Below are positions 1-4,781 of a stretch of DNA of 5,325 nucleotides, in pieces; the stretch's first letter is position 1; each line of letters opens with the position of its first letter. The DNA lies in NCBI GenBank assembly GCA_009781125.1, contig WQYS01000200.1:1-5325 (forward strand), given 5' to 3'. The notes under the pieces are model-generated. The model was not told the DNA's origin and ran no database searches. It saw nothing but the letters and a program-made list of their open reading frames with translations. The position numbers and the translations under genes were made by a program. This DNA comes from Acidobacteriaceae bacterium (GTDB lineage: Bacteria > Acidobacteriota > Terriglobia > Terriglobales > Acidobacteriaceae).

Positions 1-284
1 AGCGCGCGCAGATGATCGAAGACCGAGAGGCACTCCTCAAAGACCGTGCGCCCGCTGAGCGCCAGCCCATCCTGCGGCAGGTAGCCTATAGTCATGCCGC
101 GGACGCGCGCCATCTCGCCGTAGTCGAGCGACTCGATGCCAGCAAGAATCCTGAGCAGCGTAGACTTGCCCGTGCCGTTGCCGCCGACAAGTCCTGTACG
201 CTCGTCGGGCGTGATGAGCCAGTTGGCGTCTTCAAAAAGAAGTTTGGGGCCGAAGCGCTTTCCGGCAGAGATGAGCTGAAGCAT
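1..284 (-). CDS. ABC-F family ATPase, N-terminal part (partial, runs off left edge)
   Basis: Reading leftward from an ATG at 284-282, the frame stays open for 94 codons to the window edge. The product begins MLQLISAGKRFGPKLLFEDA and contains a Walker A motif GGNGTGKST (residues 34-42, K40) and a Q-loop YLPQD (Q71). The short lead into the first nucleotide-binding domain, with no membrane segment, is the start typical of ABC-F proteins (Uup, EttA, YdiF type), which carry two ATPase domains on one chain and act on translating ribosomes. The second domain, the linker and the signature motif lie outside the window, so the subfamily cannot be named and a plain ABC importer or exporter ATPase cannot be fully excluded. 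The start is fixed by an in-frame TAG 6 nt upstream (293-291). No strong Shine-Dalgarno is visible, only a purine-rich AGAAAAGA. It lies 49 bp downstream of the dinB-like gene on the same strand and may be co-transcribed with it. Confidence 0.88.
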   Translation of the reverse strand, partial: MLQLISAGKRFGPKLLFEDANWLITPDERTGLVGGNGTGKSTLLRILAGIESLDYGEMARVRGMTIGYLPQDGLALSGRTVFEECLSVFDHLRA

Positions 285-311
285 TCTTTTCTATTTTCTC
301 ATCGCAGAGGA

Positions 312-329
312 AAGCGCTACCCGGCGCTT
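312..329. other. Small perfect hairpin between the dinB-like and ABC-F genes
   Basis: AAGCGC (312-317) and GCGCTT (324-329) form a perfect 6-bp stem around a 6-nt loop, just after the dinB-like stop codon in the leftward direction. It is not followed by a T-run on either strand, so it is not a classic intrinsic terminator. It may weakly punctuate the two leftward genes or be chance in GC-rich DNA. Confidence 0.3.
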
Positions 330-333
330 CTGC

Positions 334-831
334 TCAGCCAACCAATGCCGGATATCCAAGGCCTTTCCGGATATAAGCTAACTGTCCGACATGGTAGGAC
401 TCATGCAGCGCAAGGAAGGTCAACTCATCGGCCACAGTCTTCACGCCAGGGATGGGTATGGTAGCTGGCTTGGCTAATTGTTCTTCGGTCGCGGAGGCAA
501 GCGCCTTCTGCAATCGTGGGCTGAGATCGCGCATCTTCTCGACCACTTCGGCCCCCGAGGGATACTCCTGGGGATTTCCCCTCGGTTGACCGCGGTCGAA
601 CAGAGCGATGTTCCAGCCCAGTTCAACCGGTTCGCCGAGCTTTTTGAGTGCGGTCGTCCGAGCGTAAACAATGTGGCCAGCCACCCAGAGAATCGGGTTA
701 TTCGCGGGCGCGGGAGAGCGCCACAGCTCTTCCTGTGTCAGGCCGTCGAGCGCCTGAAGCACAAGAGCATCGTTGATAGCAAAAATCATCGCAATGGGTG
801 CAATCGCAGGACTAGAGGCTGTAGACGTCAT
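334..831 (-). CDS. DinB-superfamily putative metal-dependent protein
   Basis: This 165-residue protein has the pattern of the DinB/YfiT four-helix-bundle superfamily. The usual metal-binding histidine triad is visible: H53 in AGHIVYAR, and H143 and H147 in HESYHVGQ, followed by LAYIRKGLG, a typical ending of the family's last helix. Family members bind a divalent metal, and some are thiol-dependent transferases or hydrolases (bacillithiol or mycothiol S-transferases); the substrate here is unknown. The frame extends 10 codons further upstream to an ATG at 861, but I chose the ATG at 831-829 because AGGAG (841-837) lies 5 nt before it, and a promoter -10 (856-851) leaves the upstream ATG outside the likely transcript. 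The length is normal for the family. There is no signal peptide or membrane segment, so it is probably cytoplasmic. The ABC-F gene follows on the same strand. Confidence 0.86.
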   Translation of the reverse strand: MTSTASSPAIAPIAMIFAINDALVLQALDGLTQEELWRSPAPANNPILWVAGHIVYARTTALKKLGEPVELGWNIALFDRGQPRGNPQEYPSGAEVVEKMRDLSPRLQKALASATEEQLAKPATIPIPGVKTVADELTFLALHESYHVGQLAYIRKGLGYPALVG

Positions 832-850
832 CGAAACTCCTATGAGTGTG

Positions 851-880
851 AGTATATCCACAGCAAACAGGTATGGGTAA
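851..880 (-). promoter_or_regulatory. Putative sigma-70-type promoter for the dinB-like gene
   Basis: On the minus strand, TTACCC (880-875) and TATACT (856-851) are separated by 18 bp. TATACT matches five of six positions of the TATAAT consensus; the -35 match is only moderate. Transcription would start near 845 and give a short leader carrying AGGAG ahead of the ATG at 831. The position in a divergent intergenic region supports the call, but it is inferred from sequence only. Confidence 0.5.
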
Positions 881-965
881 GTCTGCAGATGGAGTTCCTC
901 GTTTTCTCAGACCGCGGGAGAGACAACAGCCGAGCCACTCTGCTACCTTCAAACCTGAGAGCCTG

Positions 966-1301
966 ATGACTGGACAGCAGCAACTTTTTCCGAACCCGGC
1001 CCCCGCTCCGCTGCCTCCTCCCCAGCCGAAGGGCGAGAGTGCGGGCCCCATCGCACCTGTGTGGTTGCAGCGCATGTCGCTGATCGTGCTGGTGCTCTTC
1101 TGTCTCTACATCGGCGCGCTGGTCGCCTTCCTGCCCTGGTGGCCGCGCATGTGGGACCACAATATGTTCATCCTCTCGCGTCCGTGGCTGCGCGCGACGC
1201 TGCATAACGGAGCCGTGCGCGGCATCATCTCCGGTATTGGACTGCTTGATATCTGGATCGGCATCTCAGAGCTCATCCACTACCGCGACTATCGCGGCTA
1301 G
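966..1301 (+). CDS. Small two-helix membrane protein of unknown function
   Basis: I do not recognise this 111-residue protein. It has a proline-rich N-terminus (residues 9-21, PNPAPAPLPPPQP), then a hydrophobic helix at about 37-57 (MSLIVLVLFCLYIGALVAFL) followed by an aromatic WWPRMW patch, and a second hydrophobic stretch at about 84-104 (AVRGIISGIGLLDIWIGISE), ending in the polar HYRDYRG. Two membrane spans with both ends on the same side are likely; the charge pattern does not settle the side. The frame is open from an ATG at 873, but I chose the ATG at 966 because the preceding 31 residues are arginine-rich and unstructured, and GAGAG (957-961) sits 4 nt before 966. It is divergent from the dinB-like gene, and a large repeat element follows 30 bp after the stop, so an operon with dnaB is not obvious. 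The regular codon use and clear topology argue that it is a real gene. Confidence 0.72.
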   Translation: MTGQQQLFPNPAPAPLPPPQPKGESAGPIAPVWLQRMSLIVLVLFCLYIGALVAFLPWWPRMWDHNMFILSRPWLRATLHNGAVRGIISGIGLLDIWIGISELIHYRDYRG

Positions 1302-1331
1302 CCTGGCTCGCGCCTTGTAGTTCGTACTCGT

Positions 1332-1477
1332 TTTTGTTTGTCATCCCGCAGGGATCTGCTTTTTGCATGAAGCGGCTATACGTTTGCGTGTAAGAAGAAC
1401 TCATAAACACCGTAATTTCTCCACGGTATTCGTGGTCGGGGAAAGAAAAACAGATCCCTGCGGGATAACAAACAAAA
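1332..1477. repeat. Inverted-repeat element A (146 bp; REP/MITE-like)
   Basis: The left arm (1332-1363) and the right arm (1446-1477) are reverse complements at 30 of 32 positions, and enclose an 82-nt centre. Each arm itself contains a small palindrome, ATCCCGCAGGGAT (1343-1355 on the left; same word on the right). The element is TTTTG at its left end and CAAAA at its right end. The centre holds a short hairpin CCACG-GTATT-CGTGG (1421-1435) and no convincing coding sequence. No target-site duplication is visible, and neither strand has a T-run directly after the stem. It fills most of the 288-bp gap between the small membrane protein gene and dnaB. I believe similar words recur between genes in Acidobacteriaceae, which would make it a dispersed REP-like or MITE-like element; that is memory, not a search result. 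Confidence 0.82.
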
Positions 1478-1589
1478 GGAAAAGCTGTGAATAATTCGGC
1501 CCGTTCAGTGAAAAACATGGAATAAACCAGCCACTACAACATCAGAACAGCGTTGCAGCCGCCGAAGCAGCAGCAGAGAATTAAACAAT

Positions 1590-2981
1590 ATGGCATCGAT
1601 AGCCCAACTCACCTCCCAGGACGGAGTGCCTGCCTCCGTTCATATTGAAATCGCCGTGCTCGGGGCGATGCTTCTTGACGGACTCGCCACCAACGATGCC
1701 ACCGGACGGCTGCAGGCCGAAGACTTTTCGCTTGACTCGCACCAGCGCATCTATCGCGCCATCCTCGCTCTGCAAGAGTCCAATCGCGGCATCGATGTCC
1801 TTACCGTGCAGGAGGAGCTGACGCGGCGCAAGGAACTGGACTCCATAGGCGGCCCCGCTTATCTCGCCTTCCTTACCGAAGGCATCCCGCGCAACCTCAA
1901 CATCGAAAGCTATGTCGGCATCGTCAAGGACAAGAGCCTGCTGCGCCAGTTGATGAGCATCTTCAACGAGGGCGCAACGCGGGCCGCCGATCAGTCCGAA
2001 GACGCCATCCTTGTTCTCAACGATGTCGAAACGAAGCTGGCCGGCGTCGCTGACGGCGCCATTCAGGGCGGATTGGCGGACATCGGCGCCATCGTGAAGT
2101 CGTCGTTCGGCTCCATCGATAAGCTCTATGAGCAGGGCCGCGAGATCACCGGCCTGGCGACGCACTACGTCGAGTTCGACCGCATGACCAGCGGCTTGCA
2201 GCCGTCGGAACTGATTATCATCGCGGCGCGTCCGTCGATGGGAAAGACGGCGTGGGCCATCAACATCGCGCAGAATGCGGCGGTGAAGGACGGCAAGGTG
2301 GTGGCGGTCTTCTCACTGGAGATGTCCAAGGAGAGCCTGCTGCGCCGCCTGCTGGCCAGCGAAGCTACGGTGAACGCGCGCAAGATTCAGCAAGGCTATA
2401 TTGGCAAAGAAGACAAGACGAAGCTGATGCACGCGCTGGAACGGCTGATGGAGTCGAAGATGTTTATCGACGACACGCCGGGCATCACCCTGGCCGAGCT
2501 GCGCGCCAAGGCACGCCGCCTGAAACAACAGCAGGGCGCGCTCGATCTGATTGTCATCGACTACCTGCAACTGGTCACGGGCACGGCTCCGACGGGCAAG
2601 CGGGGATTCGAGAACCGCACCCAGGAGGTCTCGGCCATCTCGCGCGGATTGAAGGCGCTGGCCAAGGAGATGACGGTGCCGGTCGTGGCCCTGTCGCAGC
2701 TCTCGCGTGCGAGCGAGCAGCGCGGCGGCGATAAGAAACCCCTCCTGAGCGACCTGCGCGAGTCCGGCTCCATCGAGCAGGACGCCGACGTGGTGGCGTT
2801 CATCCACCGCGACTTCTACAACCCCCGGGATGAAGACGATAAGGATCCGGACGCAAGGCGCAAGGCTGAGATCATCATCGCCAAGCAGCGCAATGGACCG
2901 ACGGACAGCATCGATCTGGTGTGGCTGGAGGAGTACACGCGGTTTGAGAACCTTACCAAAGGCAACTACGACAACAGGTAG
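1590..2981 (+). CDS. dnaB: Replicative DNA helicase DnaB
   Basis: DnaB is the hexameric 5'-3' helicase that unwinds DNA at the replication fork and works with primase and the polymerase III holoenzyme. The 463-residue product has the normal length and domain order: an N-terminal domain (about 14-115, starting PASVHIEIAVLGAMLLD), a linker helix (about 165-185), and a RecA-like ATPase domain (about 188-455). Visible motifs are Walker A ARPSMGKT (213-220, K219), FSLEMS with the presumed catalytic E244, Walker B LIVIDYLQL (320-328, D324), ALSQLSR (367-373), LLSDLRESGSIEQDAD (385-400), and AKQRNGPT (431-438), where R434 corresponds to the arginine finger. Inteins are common in DnaB, but none is present. 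The ATG at 1590 fits the usual N-terminal start; its ribosome binding site is weak (AGAGAA about 10 nt upstream). Unrelated inverted-repeat elements lie on either side of the gene. Confidence 0.97.
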   Translation: MASIAQLTSQDGVPASVHIEIAVLGAMLLDGLATNDATGRLQAEDFSLDSHQRIYRAILALQESNRGIDVLTVQEELTRRKELDSIGGPAYLAFLTEGIPRNLNIESYVGIVKDKSLLRQLMSIFNEGATRAADQSEDAILVLNDVETKLAGVADGAIQGGLADIGAIVKSSFGSIDKLYEQGREITGLATHYVEFDRMTSGLQPSELIIIAARPSMGKTAWAINIAQNAAVKDGKVVAVFSLEMSKESLLRRLLASEATVNARKIQQGYIGKEDKTKLMHALERLMESKMFIDDTPGITLAELRAKARRLKQQQGALDLIVIDYLQLVTGTAPTGKRGFENRTQEVSAISRGLKALAKEMTVPVVALSQLSRASEQRGGDKKPLLSDLRESGSIEQDADVVAFIHRDFYNPRDEDDKDPDARRKAEIIIAKQRNGPTDSIDLVWLEEYTRFENLTKGNYDNR

Positions 2982-3003
2982 TCCGGTGCGCAAGATGGCG
3001 AGT

Positions 3004-3038
3004 ACCCGTATCTGACGGTATTATCGCCAGATGCGGGT
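3004..3038 (+). terminator. Hairpin after dnaB, possible terminator or transcript-end stabiliser
   Basis: ACCCGTATCTG (3004-3014) can pair with CAGATGCGGGT (3028-3038), giving an 11-bp stem with one G-U pair around a 13-nt loop that could add two more C-G pairs. It begins 22 bp after the dnaB stop. No T-run follows (the next bases are GGGACGCTGACT), so it is not a canonical intrinsic terminator. It could protect the 3' end of the dnaB transcript or be part of another repeat family. Confidence 0.4.
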
Positions 3039-3059
3039 GGGACGCTGACTCACGGGCGC

Positions 3060-3147
3060 TAACCCGTATTTCTCACACCGCCACACTCTTTTGAGTTGTT
3101 TGAATGAAAAGTCGAGGAGGAATGGGTGGTGTGAGAAATGCGGGCTA
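3060..3147. repeat. Inverted-repeat element B (88 bp; REP/MITE-like)
   Basis: The left arm (3060-3082) and the right arm (3125-3147) are reverse complements at 20 of 23 positions, sharing the uninterrupted word ATTTCTCACACC, and enclose a 42-nt centre. The centre contains a small ACTC-TTTT-GAGT hairpin (3085-3096) and a purine run GAGGAGG (3114-3120) that resembles a Shine-Dalgarno but leads only to an 8-codon frame. The sequence is unrelated to element A upstream of dnaB. No target-site duplication is visible. The compact size, nested hairpins and intergenic position suggest a dispersed REP-like or MITE-like element; copy number could not be tested here. Confidence 0.75.
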
Positions 3148-3156
3148 AGATAGCCC
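3142..3156 (+). other. Local hairpin overlapping the right arm of element B
   Basis: GGGCTA (3142-3147) and TAGCCC (3151-3156) form a perfect 6-bp stem around AGA. The left half is also the end of the right arm of element B, so this hairpin and the outer stem of that element cannot form together in the same transcript. A T6 run (3171-3176) follows 14 nt later, too far for a standard terminator. Confidence 0.35.
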
Positions 3157-3196
3157 ATCTCCTTGAGTCCTTTTTTCTCCTGTTAGCATCGGTACA

Positions 3197-3202
3197 GAGG
3201 TG
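3197..3202 (+). promoter_or_regulatory. Shine-Dalgarno that decides a TTG start
   Basis: GAGGTG is complementary to the 3' end of 16S rRNA and ends 6 nt before the TTG at 3209. The in-frame GTG at 3200-3202 is part of this site and has no Shine-Dalgarno of its own, so TTG is the better start for the thioredoxin-like gene. Confidence 0.65.
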
Positions 3203-3208
3203 TTTGCC

Positions 3209-3724
3209 TTGTCAGATAGAAGAGTTTTCTTCGTACACAGTGCCTGTTTTTTCTTTGCATCTGTGCTGCTCGCCTGTCTTTCCGCAGCGACGGGAGCAAT
3301 CGCGCAGGTGGCCCAGCCGTTTGTCCCGAAGCACATCTACTCCGCGACAGCAGATTCCAAGGCCGAGATCGCCGCCGCGCTCAAACGGGCGCGCGCTGGC
3401 AACAAGCGAGTGCTGCTTGGCTTCGGGGGCGATTGGTGCGGCGACTGTCAGATGCTCGACATCTACATGCACCAGGACAAGAACGCCGCTTTGATCGATA
3501 AATACTACGTTGTCGTTCATATCGACATCGGCCGCATGGATCGCAATCTGGATATTGCCCGGCAGTACCAAGTTCCTATCGAAAAGGGCGTTCCCGCTCT
3601 TGCCGTTCTCGACGCCCATGGGAACCTGATCTACTCACAGCAGCATGGAGAGTTCGAGAACATGCGTCATCTCAGCGCGGAAGACCTCACGGCTTTTCTG
3701 AAACGCTGGGCGCCCAGGCCTTAG
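3209..3724 (+). CDS. Secreted thioredoxin-fold protein with WCGDC motif
   Basis: The 171-residue product starts MSDRRVFFVHSACFFFASVL, a signal peptide with a basic n-region and a hydrophobic core to about residue 32, with likely cleavage after AIA or QVA. The mature part has a thioredoxin-like fold: a strand RVLLGFGGDW, the redox motif WCGDC (76-80, C77 and C80), the helix that follows, VVVHIDIGR, and the loop KGVPALAVLD with the cis-proline P129. Both cysteines are kept, so it is probably an active thiol-disulfide protein in the periplasm, reducing or relaying electrons; the partner is unknown. A lipoprotein reading (LLAC, C23) is possible but the lipobox is poor. The TTG start at 3209 was chosen over the in-frame GTG at 3200 because the GTG lies within the Shine-Dalgarno. 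The yihY-like gene follows 53 bp later on the same strand. No Dsb or cytochrome-maturation partner is in view. Confidence 0.85.
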   Translation: MSDRRVFFVHSACFFFASVLLACLSAATGAIAQVAQPFVPKHIYSATADSKAEIAAALKRARAGNKRVLLGFGGDWCGDCQMLDIYMHQDKNAALIDKYYVVVHIDIGRMDRNLDIARQYQVPIEKGVPALAVLDAHGNLIYSQQHGEFENMRHLSAEDLTAFLKRWAPRP

Positions 3725-3777
3725 GCGCGAAGTGGCTGTAAAGTATTCATAGCTCTGGCCTGAACGCCTGCGCCACG

Positions 3778-4656
3778 ATGAAGGCTCGCCCCATCTCCGC
3801 CATGCTGCACCGCACCGCGCTGCGGGCGCTCGACCATGACGTCCTCAATCTGGCGCAATCGGCGGCCTACTCGGCGATTGTGGCGCTGTTTCCCGCGCTT
3901 CTCGATACGGCGGCCATCGTCGCCTTTCTGCCGGACGCTACGCGAACCCAGCTCCTCACCATCTTTACCCGTTTCCTTCCGGCGGAGGTTATCCCTCTGC
4001 TCGAAGGCTACTTTGTGCCCTCGCCGGGCCACTCTCCGTCACTTCATGTGCTCTTCGGAGCGGCGCTGGTCTCGATTACAGGCGCAGTCGCCGTCATCAC
4101 CACCTTCATGGAAGGGATGCGCCGCGCGCGCCGCCTTCCGCTGCGCTCGTGGACCTTCTGGAGCATCCGCGCTCGCGCTCTGCTGCTGGTCCCGTTCTCG
4201 CTGGTTCCATTGGCGATTACCAGCTCTCTGGTCATCTTTGGCGAGATACTCACCCGCTGGCTGGTCATGCATCTGGCGCCGGAGCTACGCGCGCCGGTCC
4301 ACGTTGCCGCCTTCATCGGGCGCGTAGCGATTGAGTTCATCGGCAGCGTGGGCTTGATTGCCCTGATCTACCACCTGGGCACGCCCGAGCGCCAGCCCTG
4401 GCGGCGAGTCCTGCCCGGAGCCGTTGCCGCCACCGCCATGTGGCTGGTCTCGACGCTTGCCTTCGGCTGGTACGTGACCCGCTTCGCCAACTATTCGGAG
4501 GTCTACGGCTCGCTCGGAGCGGGCATTGCGCTGCTCTTCTGGCTGTTTCTGGTGTCGCTCAGCGTACTCTGCGGGGCGGAGTTCAACGAGCAGTTCCGGC
4601 CTCGTCCCTCCCCCGATGAAGAAATTGTGCAAAAGAGTTCTAATTCTGCCGTTTAG
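3778..4656 (+). CDS. YihY/BrkB-family integral membrane protein
   Basis: This 292-residue protein belongs to the YihY/virulence factor BrkB family (often mislabelled ribonuclease BN). Six membrane spans can be seen at about 30-50, 88-110, 133-157, 175-199, 208-230 and 245-267. The best family signature is the C-terminal block AFGWYVTRFANYSEVYGSLG followed by a hydrophobic helix and LCGAEFNEQ (residues 228-272); the N-terminal QSAAYSAIVALFPALLD (27-43) and the MEGMRRARR segment (111-119) also fit. Family function is not settled; it is thought to be a transporter or envelope protein of the inner membrane, and an old RNase BN assignment is considered wrong. The length is typical. The hydrophilic tail after 272 is short. 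No Shine-Dalgarno is visible before the ATG at 3778, so the start is less certain than the family call; it lies 53 bp after the thioredoxin-like gene and may depend on readthrough from it. Confidence 0.92.
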   Translation: MKARPISAMLHRTALRALDHDVLNLAQSAAYSAIVALFPALLDTAAIVAFLPDATRTQLLTIFTRFLPAEVIPLLEGYFVPSPGHSPSLHVLFGAALVSITGAVAVITTFMEGMRRARRLPLRSWTFWSIRARALLLVPFSLVPLAITSSLVIFGEILTRWLVMHLAPELRAPVHVAAFIGRVAIEFIGSVGLIALIYHLGTPERQPWRRVLPGAVAATAMWLVSTLAFGWYVTRFANYSEVYGSLGAGIALLFWLFLVSLSVLCGAEFNEQFRPRPSPDEEIVQKSSNSAV

Positions 4657-4680
4657 ATTTCCACACGCCTCCAGCGCGGT

Positions 4681-4686
4681 TAGAAT
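4681..4686 (+). promoter_or_regulatory. Possible -10 element ahead of pyruvate kinase
   Basis: TAGAAT (4681-4686) matches five of six bases of the TATAAT consensus and lies 25 bp after the yihY-like stop. The best -35 at this spacing is a poor TTCCAC (4659-4664, 16-bp spacer). If used, it would give a leader of roughly 90 nt containing the hairpin at 4715-4738. Confidence 0.3.
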
Positions 4687-4714
4687 GCCAAATAGAGAGA
4701 ACAACTGAGACTGT

Positions 4715-4738
4715 GCTGGCGGAACGCATTCCGCGAGC
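4715..4738 (+). other. Imperfect hairpin in the pyruvate kinase leader
   Basis: GCGGAA (4719-4724) and TTCCGC (4729-4734) form a perfect 6-bp stem around CGCA. A G-G mismatch outside it is followed by three more pairs, GCT (4715-4717) with AGC (4736-4738). No T-run follows, so it is not a standard terminator for the yihY-like gene. It ends 43 nt before the pyruvate kinase ATG and could be a transcript-stability element or an operator-like dyad. Confidence 0.4.
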
Positions 4739-4781
4739 TACCGAATGACTGCAATCGAAATAAACCATTGAATTGAGAGTT

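Noticed and set aside
291..302. Mini-frame ATG AGA AAA TAG (Met-Arg-Lys-stop) 6 nt before the ABC-F start, considered as a regulatory leader peptide
   Set aside because: Some resistance ABC-F genes have leader peptides, but this one is only three codons, has no Shine-Dalgarno and no attenuator hairpin after it; chance is the simpler reading.
478..966. 162-codon rightward open frame opposite the dinB-like gene
   Set aside because: The leftward frame has the DinB histidine triad, a Shine-Dalgarno and a promoter; the rightward frame has none of these.
1273..1518. 81-codon leftward open frame across inverted-repeat element A
   Set aside because: It is made almost entirely of the repeat arms and centre, has no Shine-Dalgarno or recognisable domain, and overlaps the end of the small membrane protein gene.
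1590..2981. Search for an intein in DnaB
   Set aside because: The Walker A and Walker B regions are contiguous and the 463-residue length is normal, so no insertion is present.
2313..2993. 226-codon leftward open frame opposite dnaB
   Set aside because: It is a shadow on the complementary strand of dnaB, whose motifs and length are fully intact.
3114..3147. GAGGAGG followed by an ATG at 3122 inside element B, considered as a small gene
   Set aside because: The spacing is only 1 nt, the frame ends after 8 codons, and it lies within the repeat.
3163..3189. TTGAGT and TAGCAT with a TG extension, considered as a promoter for the thioredoxin-like gene
   Set aside because: The 15-bp spacer is short and the -10 match is modest, so the evidence is too weak to list as a feature.
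3721..3749. TTAGGC and TATTCA at 17-bp spacing, considered as a promoter for the yihY-like gene
   Set aside because: Both boxes match the consensus poorly, and the gene may simply be co-transcribed with the thioredoxin-like gene 53 bp upstream.
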